Under the pieces are notes generated by a model. It saw only the letters and a list, made by a program, of their open reading frames with translations. It was not told the DNA's origin and did not search any database. Shown here piece by piece: positions 10,701 to 19,601 of a DNA stretch of 64,000 bases. The position numbers and the translations under genes are program-made. The stretch comes from Saccharomycodes ludwigii (lineage: Eukaryota > Ascomycota > Saccharomycetes > Saccharomycodales > Saccharomycodaceae), in assembly GCF_020623625.1 (NCBI RefSeq), contig NC_060203.1, forward strand, positions 1,178,001 through 1,242,000. The letters run 5' to 3'. Position 1 is the first letter of the stretch. The number at the start of each line of letters is the position of its first letter.

Positions 10701-11391
10701 TACTGATTCGAAAGTTACCATTTTCGGTTTACCTAAGAACATTGAAGAGTGTGAAAAGAAGATTTTCACTGAAATAATTGGTGACAATTATGATTTAGAA
10801 ATTCAAGTTCCGGCCAAGTACCAAGATTTTGTTTCTGAACATGGTGCTTTTATCCAACTATTGAGGACTGAATATTTTATCAATGTTAGACATGGTAATT
10901 CCAGTACTAAAGTTAGTCAAGCTGTTAAGAAAAGTTATCCAATTCCGGCAGAAGAAGTCCGTGGAACTGAGGGTAAATTTAAGACCACCTTAAAGGAAGA
11001 TGTTGTTATTGACGAAAATGATACAGACTTTATTCCATGGAGATTAAAATATGAGCCTGTTGATTTGAGTGATATTTTGGGTGAAGAACATGCTGATGAT
11101 AAGAAAGCCGATAAGAATGAAATTTTAGCACAAGTCCAAGAAATGATTAACAAAAGAATTGAAGAAGCTCCAAAAGCTACTTGGTCTGGTTATATATGGT
11201 GTTCTAACCCAAGAGACTTCCCTAAGATTTTAGGTTTTGGTGGTTCCAACATTAAAAAGATAAGAAAGAGTTCTGGTGCGATTATCAGTGTTCCAAGAAG
11301 AAATGATAAAATTAATGATGTTATATATGTTAGGGGTACAAAAGAATCTGTTGAAAATGCTATTAGTTCTATTAGCAAACAACTAAAATGA
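7726..11391 (+). CDS. SCP160: vigilin-family multi-KH RNA-binding protein Scp160
   Basis: Polysome- and ER-associated RNA-binding protein of the vigilin family. In S. cerevisiae Scp160 affects translation of particular mRNAs, genome stability and pheromone signalling. The frame is 1221 aa, practically the length of the S. cerevisiae protein as I recall it. After a Ser/Pro-rich N-terminus of about 120 residues, the rest is a chain of KH domains (14 in the family), some degenerate. Several intact GxxG loops are visible (IIGSGGKKIKEI, LIGNKGSNLNSI, IIGKNGETIKDI, and a C-terminal GFGGSNIKKI near residue 1170). The C-terminal pair of domains, which in S. cerevisiae matters for ribosome association, is well kept. 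The ATG at 7726 fits the family start. The gene converges on YPT52. Confidence 0.96.
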   Translation: MSSTPIAPTVNLDEPLLIDQLNEKNEDQSTQIKKAPVKNGAKLNSKHKPTLQDFPPLGNSSSSVPHKPVAWGPNVKPSIVSKTPTPSPSPNFTSGSTSVANSTFSSATSSSSGAVPMRSKKIQETFSLDLQAQLSISKPEFSRIVLSVKQANGVSVESTLSKNSRTFLISGAPEKVHAARRELVKRLTKPITTTFTVPSRTRAAIIGSGGKKIKEITEKAGGDVRIDLANTVNEDSYDEDLDDSFIDVSIHGDFDSVTAAKKEILDLVNEYTKNATLTVQITEKLGPFVNLNDVSGLAKDLKINKYDETIVVSGLRDDAKIAKVLITNYLNSLNAKIVQKKIAIPKKFQFLINKDEIKEKFSVLVTFNTDSEDVTFTGVSDSIDKAVQFSRENSQTFVVETLDISKAHGKNLAHAKNVALYFYKYDSVLQPIRDAHKNVNIFLPTPADILEAATVDIRMNVKMEFKEEIVAARKDIIGLVNELKPSYFLSIADLDYELYHKDVKHILSGAAKKVSFVQLGDYYTGNDTILLIAHVDADDFSPSDEEIQGELTRISTELLEPLRKKQANLSTEVLSISDELQDSLLATASTVTRRLILEDVNQHGGHVQFKLHLPTAGKLVIRGDEKAVKVVAKDLEKIMANPSKKEKIVIEVPTKVVSRLIGNKGSNLNSIRDSYDCQIDINQDNNNKSNSAATTEVIIIGMLFNIDHCKQHILAEAKKWSDIITKELVVPNKYHRSLIGPRGIYAKRLQEKYNVNINFPENGEIITIRGPSRGCNKAFEELSDLLDFEIENSHKIIKKIPTKYVSNIIGKNGETIKDIVDEFGVELNFLQSTTEAKENGVEEVELEIIGNKKSIKDCSEDLDKMIAKIDDFVAETLDVEPKYRKFIVGPNGSVLKEILRKSGGEDLRGPKVINVPNSTSEDSEVKIQGPKNVVNKIVKEIKKIMEDVNNSTTKTLDIPHERYGALIGPGAITRTELENTFNVVIKVPRRDDTDSKVTIFGLPKNIEECEKKIFTEIIGDNYDLEIQVPAKYQDFVSEHGAFIQLLRTEYFINVRHGNSSTKVSQAVKKSYPIPAEEVRGTEGKFKTTLKEDVVIDENDTDFIPWRLKYEPVDLSDILGEEHADDKKADKNEILAQVQEMINKRIEEAPKATWSGYIWCSNPRDFPKILGFGGSNIKKIRKSSGAIISVPRRNDKINDVIYVRGTKESVENAISSISKQLK

Positions 11392-11423
11392 GTTGTATAT
11401 CAAATAAATTATAGTTTTGTTTG

Positions 11424-11460
<37 letters not shown>

Positions 11461-11696
11461 TTTTTTTGTATATTTATCTTTAAAATTTGTATTTGAAAGC
11501 TTTTCTTTTTTTTCCCCTTTAATTTAAAACTTGTTTAAACCTTCTGATTGTCTTTTATAATGAGTTGGAATGTTTCCCAAAAAAAAAAAAAAAAAAAAAA
11601 TATCTATCTTATTATAAAATCTTATATTATTATAATTAAAATGAAGTATTTCTTTTTTAGAGAAGTAAGAAAAAAAAATTAGCTGATAGTGGTATT
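11392..11696. other. convergent 3' intergenic region SCP160/YPT52
   Basis: The two genes end facing each other across 305 bp. The region holds T32 at 11426-11457 and a second A-tract near 11580-11600. These are likely the two 3' UTRs. Nothing else seen. Confidence 0.5.
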
Positions 11697-12389
11697 CTAA
11701 GAGCAGCACGATGTAGGATCGTTTGTGCTCGGTCTTGATAATGCAACATTTATGGATCTATCTTCATTTTCATTCGTGTCCTTTTTATTCAATGCGTCAT
11801 CTTCCAGTTTCTGCTTATATAACAAAGTGGCAATTTCATAAAAAACATCTCTGACCCCTTTACCAGTTTTGGCACTCACTTCATGAAATAATAAGTTATG
11901 TTCTTTGGCAAAGTTTTCTGCATCTAATAAATCTACTTGTCTACCTGGACTATTGGCACTTTCGTTTATATCATTAGTTGAGGAAATCAAATCTATTTTA
12001 TTACCTACTAAAGAAATTACTAATTTTTTTTCATCATCAACTTTACTTTTTAATTCGTCAACCCAAGTAATGGCTTTATTTAAAGAATCCTTGGCTGTAA
12101 CGTCATAAACTACAACAGCAGCATTAGCATTACGATAATACATAGGAGCTAATGACCTATAACGCTCTTGCCCTGCTGTATCCCATATTTCGAATTTTAT
12201 AGCAATATCTTCATCATTTTCTTGGTCATTGTCCTTATTTGGTGATTTAATCTTTATAGTTTGTGATAAGAATGCTGCACCGATAGTGCTTTCACGTTGT
12301 TCGTCAAATGAATCTTTAACAAACCTTTGAACTATGGAAGATTTACCTACTGAAGAGTCACCTAATAAAACCAATTTATATTGTAACAT
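11697..12389 (-). CDS. YPT52: Rab5-type small GTPase Ypt52
   Basis: Endosomal Rab GTPase acting in vacuolar protein sorting and endocytosis with the Vps21/Ypt53 group. All G motifs are present: GDSSVGKS (residues 10-17), the effector Thr in [15 protein letters not shown] (69-75), NKID (130-133) and SAK (172-174). The C-terminus [12 protein letters not shown] is the same as I remember for S. cerevisiae Ypt52 and carries the cysteines for geranylgeranylation. Two insertions relative to Vps21 (after switch I around 50-60 and after NKID) are also features of Ypt52. The product is 230 aa, close to the S. cerevisiae length. It is divergent from MIC60, with a shared 1 kb promoter. In S. cerevisiae it is YKR014C, close to MIC60 (YKR016W). 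Confidence 0.96.
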   Translation of the reverse strand: MLQYKLVLLGDSSVGKSSIVQRFVKDSFDEQRESTIGAAFLSQTIKIKSPNKDNDQENDEDIAIKFEIWDTAGQERYRSLAPMYYRNANAAVVVYDVTAKDSLNKAITWVDELKSKVDDEKKLVISLVGNKIDLISSTNDINESANSPGRQVDLLDAENFAKEHNLLFHEVSAKTGKGVRDVFYEIATLLYKQKLEDDALNKKDTNENEDRSINVALSRPSTNDPTSCCS

Positions 12390-12793
12390 GGTATATTCTT
12401 GTGATTTATAATTTTTATTCCTTTATCCAAGATTTTATTAATTTTCAGCCCTTTAATTTTTAGCTCTTTTATTTAATGGCGTTAAAAGCATATATTAAAA
12501 AAAAAAAAAAAAAAAAAGAAAAAAAAAGAAAAAAAAAATAAAATAAAACTATTAAAAGTTGGTCAAGATAGAAATTAAATAAGTTACCTTTTTTTTTATA
12601 TATAATATCTATGAAATTGTTTGTCTTTTTTTTTTCCCTTTTTCTTTTTTCCTTTTTTCCTTTTTCTCGCTGCATAATTTAAATTTTTGTTGGGATACTA
12701 TCAAATATACAACAAGCCCTAAAAGAGGGGAATAAATCTGATCGTAAAAAATAACTGAAAGAGGAACGAAAGAAAATCAAATAAGAAATGTTG

Positions 12794-12800
12794 TTACCCG
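12794..12800 (+). promoter_or_regulatory. Reb1-type site TTACCCG
   Basis: TTACCCG followed by G is a full match to the Reb1 consensus (CCGGGTAA on the other strand). It lies about 405 bp before YPT52 and about 610 bp before MIC60. Reb1 is a general regulatory factor that opens chromatin in yeast promoters. Occupancy is inferred. Confidence 0.6.
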
Positions 12801-12830
12801 GATTGTCTGTTTATTTCGTTACTTCCTCCC

Positions 12831-12855
12831 ACGCCACGCCACGCCACGCCACGCC
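12831..12855 (+). repeat. (ACGCC)x5 tandem repeat
   Basis: Five perfect tandem copies of ACGCC in an otherwise AT-rich promoter, 30 bp from the Reb1-type site. It could be a plain microsatellite or an array of GC-rich factor sites. Five copies are visible by eye. Confidence 0.9.
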
Positions 12856-13008
12856 AACAAAATAGTAATTGGTATTCATAGCATTCCATACGAACATATA
12901 AATAAACAAATTTGATAAGTTAAAACGGTTTTGTTTTTTTTATATCATTTCTCTTTTTCCTCATTTAATTTACCACTTTATTGGAAAAATTGATACTTTC
13001 ATCTTCTT

Positions 13009-13028
13009 TCACGTGACTAATATCCAAT
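13009..13028 (+). promoter_or_regulatory. Cbf1-type palindrome TCACGTGA and CCAAT box
   Basis: TCACGTGA at 13009-13016 is followed by CCAAT at 13024-13028, about 385-400 bp before the MIC60 start. Cbf1 and the Hap2/3/4/5 complex are known regulators of respiratory and mitochondrial genes in yeasts, which fits MIC60. Binding is inferred. Confidence 0.5.
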
Positions 13029-13409
13029 TAAAACCCCACTCTGCGTTGGTTACCAAAGAAGTACGCAGTGAACTCAAAACGCTATTCTAACTTTCCAATA
13101 TCGTTGATTCTTCCATTTTAATATTCTTTCAATTTTTATTTTTATTTTTTTTTTTTTTCCTTTTTCTTCTTCTTCTTCCTCTTTTTTTTTTTCTTTTTTT
13201 TTTGTTTTCGATATCTCCCTCAATCTCACTTTTTCGCTTGGTTTTATCGTCTGTTGTAGTGTGAATTTTAAAGGAGTTATTCTTATTCATACTTAAAATT
13301 AACCATACCAGAAAAATACAATCTATACTATAAAATACTATTCATTTGACGGTCAAGCACAAAAAAAATTAAAATAAAAATAAAATAACATAGTACAACT
13401 AAGAATAAA

Positions 13410-15041
13410 ATGTTGAAACTATCTAGAACTACAATAAACGTAACTAAAAGATTATCTTCAACAATAACAGCACCTAAAAACGTGGGTTCAAAACACCCAA
13501 TCAGTAATTTCTTTATTAAGCTATCCCTAGCGACTGGTGCTTTTTATGTGGGTGGTGTAGCCTTATCAGAGTATAACGACCAGTTTGGTTCTCTTTTTAC
13601 CGATAATGTTCCATTGGCTGAAGAAGCCTGTGAATTATATGAATCTTTTAGAGACGGAGAATTATTCAACGGTTCCGCAAATGGTTCTGCAATCCATTCT
13701 ACTGCATATGAGACTTTCGAGGACTTGAAAAATAAGATCGGCAAATTAGGTTCAAAAGAAATTCCTTCTGGAAGTGGTGTTAGCCCTCAACCACTTGTTG
13801 ATCAGAATGAATTGAGTGAAGTCAGTGCTGCTGCTGCTACTGTTCCGGCTAACATCATTCCCTTAAGTTTGAAACAATTGGTTTCAAATACTCCTGCCAA
13901 TAATGAAGTTGTTGGTCAGTTGCTAAAAGTCACTAATGAAACTATCGATGTCATAAATAGAGGAGGCTTCAAATTACCAGAAAAAGATGTGAATGAGTTA
14001 AATAAACAATTAAATATATTGAACGATATTGTTTCTAAATCCAATGTTCAATTAAACAAATTAGCTGACCAATCCATTATCACTACTTCAAATGTCCTAC
14101 AACAAGAATACAATGAAAAATTAGTTAAAGAACAAGCACTATTAGATCAAAAATACTTGCACGAATTTAACAATTTTAAAGAAAAACTAGAGGCCAAATT
14201 CCAAAAGCAATTGAAAACTGAATTAACAACAAATGAAGAAAATTTAAGTGCCAAGCAGGCTAACCAAGTTGCTTTGCTATCCATTAAACAAGTTGAACAA
14301 TTCAACAGGATTTTAAAGGAAAAATTAGATCAAGAAAGGGAAGGCAGGTTGTCCAAATTAGAGCAATTGGATGCAGCTGTGAGTACTTTAGACGGCACAA
14401 TCACAAAACTAGACAAATATGTTCTAACACGTGAAGCCGTTACCCAATTGGTCACCCTTTGTTCTCAACTAAAGGACAATTTGATATTAGGCTCAGGTGG
14501 CGATGATTTGGTTAAGCATGTTGAGAAAATCAAGCTATTGGCTAGTGTTATACCTTACGCTTCTATGTGTGGTTGTAAGAACTGTAAGAAGTCAGGCTTT
14601 TGTTCTTGTGGTTGTTCTAGAAAGAAGAAGCTAATGGATTACGCCGCCAGTGAGTTAGAGACAGTTTTAACTTCTACTCCAGATGTTCCAGTATTAACTA
14701 ACGAACAATTGTATAATAGATGGAATTTATTGTCTGACAAGTTAAAGGAAGCTTCTTTACTACCACCAAATGCTGGTATTTTGGGTCATTTTGGTGCTAA
14801 GATTTTTTCTAAATTGTTATTTGATAAAACTGGTATTTCCAAAGATAATGACATGGAAAACGTCGTTGCCTGTGTTTCCGAATACATTAAATTAGCCAAA
14901 TTGGATTTAGCAGTTGAAGAGGTTGTCTCATTAGATGGATGGGCACGTGTTTTGTGTAATGATTGGATTATTGAAGCTAGAAAAAAGTTGGAAGTCCAAA
15001 CGTTAGTAGATGTTATTTACGGTGAAGCTAGAACAACTTGA
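13410..15041 (+). CDS. MIC60: MICOS core subunit Mic60 (Fcj1, mitofilin)
   Basis: Inner-membrane protein that forms crista junctions and contacts the TOM/SAM machinery. The 543-aa product is near the S. cerevisiae length. A basic Ser/Thr-rich mitochondrial presequence covers about residues 1-30. One membrane segment follows at about 36-52 (LSLATGAFYVGGVALSEY), then the characteristic SLFTDNVPLAEEACELYESF. A long coiled coil runs at about 215-350. The C-terminal mitofilin signature is strong (LYNRWNLLSDKLKEASLLPP, GILGHFGAKIFSKLLF, VEEVVSLDGW, ARKKLEVQTLVDVI). Residues 386-407 form a cysteine-rich insertion with six Cys in 16 residues. In S. cerevisiae this is YKR016W, next to HEL1. Confidence 0.96.
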   Translation: MLKLSRTTINVTKRLSSTITAPKNVGSKHPISNFFIKLSLATGAFYVGGVALSEYNDQFGSLFTDNVPLAEEACELYESFRDGELFNGSANGSAIHSTAYETFEDLKNKIGKLGSKEIPSGSGVSPQPLVDQNELSEVSAAAATVPANIIPLSLKQLVSNTPANNEVVGQLLKVTNETIDVINRGGFKLPEKDVNELNKQLNILNDIVSKSNVQLNKLADQSIITTSNVLQQEYNEKLVKEQALLDQKYLHEFNNFKEKLEAKFQKQLKTELTTNEENLSAKQANQVALLSIKQVEQFNRILKEKLDQEREGRLSKLEQLDAAVSTLDGTITKLDKYVLTREAVTQLVTLCSQLKDNLILGSGGDDLVKHVEKIKLLASVIPYASMCGCKNCKKSGFCSCGCSRKKKLMDYAASELETVLTSTPDVPVLTNEQLYNRWNLLSDKLKEASLLPPNAGILGHFGAKIFSKLLFDKTGISKDNDMENVVACVSEYIKLAKLDLAVEEVVSLDGWARVLCNDWIIEARKKLEVQTLVDVIYGEARTT

Positions 15042-15341
15042 ACCGAAGATACTTGTTCATAAACAGGAGAAAAATCAAGTAAGTATATAAAAATAAATTA
15101 AAACTTAAAAAAAAGGAAAAAAGAAAGAAAAAAAAGTTATATATTCAATGAATGATAAAATAAAAGAGAAAAAAAAGGCCTATCTTAACAGTATTTCTAA
15201 TTGGATTAACAGTAATTTGAAGTTAATTTTTTTTTTTTTTTTATTTTCTTATTTTTTTATTTTTTTTTGTTCAGTGTTCATAAACAATGTTAAACCCACA
15301 CACCACGTACATACGTAGACGTCCCAATAGTCTTAATAATG

Positions 15342-15400
<59 letters not shown>

Positions 15401-15597
15401 TTTTAATTTTTGTTACAGTTTTTCTACGAAAGAGAACAGTAAAAATAAAAAATAAAATATTTGTTTTCTTTCATTCCTTATTGCTCAAATTACAATTTCA
15501 AACTCCCATCAAAAGCATGTAGTTCTGTAGCCCTCCATATCTCCGCTTCTAATCCAGTTGTTAATCATACAAAAGTTAATAAGAGGCTGGCAACACC

Positions 15598-15652
<55 letters not shown>
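15042..15652. other. intergenic region MIC60 to ARP4 with trinucleotide repeats
   Basis: The region between two plus-strand genes holds the ARP4 promoter and 5' UTR. It has a long (TAA)n at about 15334-15401 with one GAT interruption, and a second (ATA/TAA)n at about 15600-15652 that runs directly into the ARP4 start codon. A CACGTAC/ACGTAGACGTCC stretch lies near 15303-15323. No other gene seen. Confidence 0.6.
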
Positions 15653-15656
<4 letters not shown>

Positions 15657-17155
15657 TAAACACTGCTACTGGTTCTACCACTTCAACAACTAATAACGCC
15701 TCATTACAGGTTTATGCAGGTGATGAAATTACCTCAGTCATTATAGACCCTGGATCTTATACAACAAATATCGGCATTTCAGGATTGGATTATCCCCAAA
15801 TTCAAACCCCATCATCTTATGGCATACAATCAGAGGAAGAATCAGACACAGGTAGCATTACAGACAAAAAAAAGAATGACAATAGCAGGAAGTTTTTCAA
15901 CGAGCAATCTCTACTATTTCCCAGAAAAGATTATGAAATAAATAGAGTAGTTGAAAATGGAATGATTCTTAATTGGGATGTGGCCGAAGAACAATGGTCT
16001 TATTTTCTAGAAAAAGAGTTATATTTACCTTCGACAAAAGGGGTTCCCTGCTTTCTAAGCGAACCAATATGGAATACAGAAGATAATAGGAAAAAAAGTT
16101 TGGAGGTTTTATTGGAAAGTATGCAATTCGAGGCTATGTTTCTAGCACCGACACCTACTTGTTTATCTTTTGCCATGGGTAGAGCTAATTGTTTGGTGGT
16201 TGATATTGGCCATGACTGTTGTAGTGCTAGTCCCGTCCTTGATGGTTTAACCCTATCAAAGAGTACCAGGAGAAACTTTTTTGCTGGTAACTTTTTAAAT
16301 GAGCTTTTAAAGGAAAAAATCATCGATAAATGCCAAAATTCAACTAAAATAAAAGACTTGATACCTTTATTTAAAATTAAACAAAAATCACCAGAATTAA
16401 TACTTAAAAAATTTGATTTTGATATTCATCCTTCTTTGGTTAACTATGGTAATGAACGTGGGTTTCTGCAGGAATGTAAAGAGACTCTATTACAAGCTGT
16501 GCCTGGGTTAAAAAATGATTTACCATTGACAGCTTCAAGATTAATTGAATCGCCATGGGGCGAAACTATTGAATTTACTAATGAAGAAAGATATGAATTG
16601 CCCAACCAACTATTCGATCCAACAACCATTCCTGCAAATTGGCCAATTGATGCAAATGGAGTTGTAGAAACTTGGCATAATGATTATATTCCATTAAAAA
16701 GGAATAATAATAAACAACAAAATACAGAAACTCAAGATGATACAGCTACTCCAGCACCAGATACAGACTCAACCTTGCCTTCAGCAACAACGGCTGCTAG
16801 AAATAATGGAGATGAGCGGATTAACGACATCTCGGGTTTAGTTGATATCGTATATGCCTCAATCATGGATTGTGATGTGGATGTTAGAGGAACTTTGGCC
16901 CATAATATTGTCGTCACCGGTGGTACCTCTTATATACCGGGCCTTGTCGATAAATTACAAACTGAGTTGAGTAAGAAACTTCCAGCTTTGAAACTAAGAA
17001 CGTTAACTTCAGGTACTTTAAATGAGAGAGTATATCAATCCTGGTTGGGTGGTAGTATCTTGACAAGTTTAGGCACTTTTCATCAATTATGGGTTGGTAA
17101 AGAGGAATATAATGAAGTTGGGGCCGATAGATTATTAAAGACAAGATTTAGATAA
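15653..17155 (+). CDS. ARP4: actin-related protein Arp4 (NuA4, SWR1 and INO80 subunit)
   Basis: Nuclear actin-related protein shared by the NuA4 acetyltransferase and the SWR1 and INO80 remodelers. The protein is 500 aa from the ATG at 15653; S. cerevisiae Arp4 is about 489. The opening ASLQVYAGDEITSVIIDPGS matches S. cerevisiae Arp4. Other conserved parts are RKDYEINRVVENGMILNWD, RKKSLEVLLESMQFEAMFLA, the nucleotide-fold VVDIGHDCCSASPVLDG, and the C-terminus VVTGGTSYIPGLVDKL plus YQSWLGGSILTSLGTFHQLW. The acidic/Thr-rich insertion at about 345-385 is also variable in S. cerevisiae. An in-frame upstream extension to 15461 has no ATG start and would encode a run of Ile from the (ATA)n repeat, so I reject it. 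In S. cerevisiae ARP4 (YJL081C) lies next to SCP160. Confidence 0.96.
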
Positions 17156-17267
17156 ATAAATGTACAATTCATATCCAATATATAAAGAGTTAAGAAAAGT
17201 TAAGCCATTCGCCCAAAAGTCTGGGGAAGATGAAGAAAGAAAGATAAAAATATAAATAAAATTAAAA

Positions 17268-17299
<32 letters not shown>

Positions 17300-17315
17300 A
17301 GTACCGTTGACAAGA

Positions 17316-19058
17316 TTAAGAACAAATCCCCTTCGACAATAATTCGCGACCACATTCAATCAACGCTTCCATACGCGCTTTAACGAATTGTGCCTTGTTC
17401 AAACATTTTAATTTCATTTCTAAAAGCATCCGTGGATCCTTTTCTGTAAATAATTGTGATAATTCCTCGATATTTGATGCTAGTAACAACTGGTTGTCCT
17501 CAAAAATCTTTGTTAGATTGTGTGATTGATCGGAATAATAACTTAAAGCAAAAGACCATTTAAGAGCTGTTCTTGCATTTATTAAATTATTGATGGACTC
17601 TTGTAAAAACTGGCCCTCGATCCATGAAATCCCCACTGTTTCTTGCATTGACTGAATCTTCTTCTCTATTTGAGCATATAATTTCATATCTAGTTTAGCA
17701 CTTTGTTCATGTTCGGAAAATAGCCTATAATAATGTTTATATTTTTGAAAATCTTTTGGCAGTTTCCCATTTTTCGTTTTATTACTATCAGAATTTTCAT
17801 CTTCAACATTATTTCCAACTTTACCCTTTTCGTATTTAATACAATTAAAAAAGCTATTTTTATGCGGCTCCCAATCTTGTTCACAAACCCAACAAAATTC
17901 ATATTTACAGCCACCACATATCATATGATTACACCCACCGTTCTTTTCAATATTAACTGAACACCGAGGGCATTCTTTGGTATTTGCAAAGACCCAATTT
18001 AAAGTTGCAGATTCTTTATCAGCTTTTTTAATCCAATTATTTGCTAAACGACAATCTGCCGGTGCATGTTTTTCTCTTCCGCATTGGAAACAGAAATTGT
18101 GGTCATTATTACATTTTACATATGGAGAAATATGATACCTGGGAAACTCCACTAATTGGCAAGTGTCTTTAACATGTATAATTTGATCACAATCAGCAAA
18201 AGGACACCATTTATATTGATCAGAATGTTTAGTAATAAAGCTCCTTATACTAAATTCTAGTAACTTTCTACTTCCGTCATCCTTGTCTCCCATGATTAAA
18301 TCCAAATCGTTCAAGTTTAGAGTATTATCACAGTTCATACATTTTACCAGCTTACTCTTATTTATTTCGTCTTTAATATATCTTTGGTAACACTCTTGGC
18401 ATGCGTGGTGTTTACAAGTCTTGAGGTAGAAAACCCACTCTAAGTTATCTTCGCAACAAATAGGACAAACATAACTTTTCTTAGCCTCCAGCTTAATAAC
18501 GTTTTTAATATCATTGCCATTGTCCGAACCAAATATATTTATACCACAAGAACTTAAAGTATCTTCCTTATTTTCGGTGTACCTTTCAATAAGACGGTCT
18601 TCGTTCCAGTCGAAATACGCTAATAAATTTAACAGTCGAGTTTCTGATATTTTAAAAATCGGTTTTAATCTTCTAATTTTACTTTCTATTAACATGTCAT
18701 ATAGTTGTAAGGTATTTAAACAATCATAATCCACCTTTACATCATTAATGGAATGTTTATTGCTAGTCGAACTTTTAGGGGATAAGTTCTTGGATGTCTT
18801 GAGCACATTTTCCTTAATATTTAAAAATTGGCTTTCAAAACTGTATGTATCACTGTCTGAATCACTATTTTCAAAAATAAATTCTTCAGTATCGGTATCA
18901 CCATCGTCTTCTCCTTCTTCTTCTTCTTCTTCTTCTTTTTCTTCTTCCTCTTGCTCTTTTCCGATGTCGATGACTTCATAAAATTCATCCTCATCGGTGT
19001 AACTTAATTCGCTATTACTACCTATTGAATGACAACAAAATGGGTCCAATTTAGTCAT
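17316..19058 (-). CDS. HEL1: RBR-type E3 ubiquitin ligase Hel1
   Basis: RING-between-RING ligase of the Ariadne type. S. cerevisiae Hel1 ubiquitinates excess histones. The product is 580 aa against about 551. The first 100 residues are acidic (runs of Glu and Asp). An N-terminal domain includes YFDWNEDRLIERY, seen also in S. cerevisiae. RING1 begins at about 196 (CPICCEDNLEW). The in-between-RING region includes KWCPFADCDQIIHVKDTCQL. RING2 contains CPRCSVNIEKNGGCNHMICG with the catalytic Cys at residue 376. The Ariadne C-terminal helical domain is conserved (YYRLFSEHEQSAKLD, WIEGQFLQESI, ALKWSFALSYYSDQSHNLTKIF) and the end ECGRELLSKGIC matches Hel1. It converges on ARP4 with about 160 bp between. 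Confidence 0.95.
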   Translation of the reverse strand: MTKLDPFCCHSIGSNSELSYTDEDEFYEVIDIGKEQEEEEKEEEEEEEGEDDGDTDTEEFIFENSDSDSDTYSFESQFLNIKENVLKTSKNLSPKSSTSNKHSINDVKVDYDCLNTLQLYDMLIESKIRRLKPIFKISETRLLNLLAYFDWNEDRLIERYTENKEDTLSSCGINIFGSDNGNDIKNVIKLEAKKSYVCPICCEDNLEWVFYLKTCKHHACQECYQRYIKDEINKSKLVKCMNCDNTLNLNDLDLIMGDKDDGSRKLLEFSIRSFITKHSDQYKWCPFADCDQIIHVKDTCQLVEFPRYHISPYVKCNNDHNFCFQCGREKHAPADCRLANNWIKKADKESATLNWVFANTKECPRCSVNIEKNGGCNHMICGGCKYEFCWVCEQDWEPHKNSFFNCIKYEKGKVGNNVEDENSDSNKTKNGKLPKDFQKYKHYYRLFSEHEQSAKLDMKLYAQIEKKIQSMQETVGISWIEGQFLQESINNLINARTALKWSFALSYYSDQSHNLTKIFEDNQLLLASNIEELSQLFTEKDPRMLLEMKLKCLNKAQFVKARMEALIECGRELLSKGICS

Positions 19059-19272
19059 GATAGACGATATTTATATTTTGCAAATCCTAGGCTCGTGCTA
19101 ATGTTTATGAGCTTCGATTTATTTCTATTTGTAAAAAAAAATAATCAAGTAAAATAGTGAACTGATAAACCAACAAAATAAGTTACAAATGTTTAGGAGA
19201 TTGATGGTAGTAAAAGTACATTGAAAGTTCTATTCGTTAATGGATATCCTTAGTCTAAAAAATATTATTGCC

Positions 19273-19305
<33 letters not shown>

Positions 19306-19527
19306 GCTTTCGGTAAATGTTTAACGGTAAACGCATAAATATTAAATCACATGAGCTATTAATATATTTTAAATACATTACTTTGTAAAACATCTAATTA
19401 GCAAAAAAGAGCCTGACTGCTGCTCATAAAAACAATATATTAACTATATATGAGAAAAAAATCTAATAAGGTATATTGCGAACAATATCTATTAAAGAAT
19501 GGGGAAAATAAAATAAAATAATAAAAT

Positions 19528-19560
<33 letters not shown>

Positions 19561-19601
19561 ACACGACAAAATAAAAATAAAAAATCATAAATATAGCTTA
19601 G
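19059..19601. other. intergenic region, HEL1 promoter and IML2 3' end
   Basis: Both flanking genes are on the minus strand. The region has A29 at 19273-19301 and an (AAAAG/AAAATA)n stretch near 19505-19560. Nothing else recognisable. Confidence 0.45.

Larger units (their letters stand above)
12390..13409. promoter_or_regulatory. divergent YPT52/MIC60 promoter region
   Basis: A 1.0 kb region between two divergent starts. It contains a Reb1-type TTACCCG, five tandem ACGCC units, a Cbf1-type palindrome TCACGTGA and a CCAAT box, in that order towards MIC60. A pyrimidine-rich stretch follows at about 13130-13205. The YPT52-proximal side is mostly poly-A/T. Confidence 0.6.

Noticed and set aside
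15461-15652. N-terminal extension of ARP4 by 64 codons including a run of isoleucine.
   Set aside because: It begins with TTG rather than ATG, reads through an (ATA)n microsatellite, and the ATG at 15653 gives the family's normal N-terminus.
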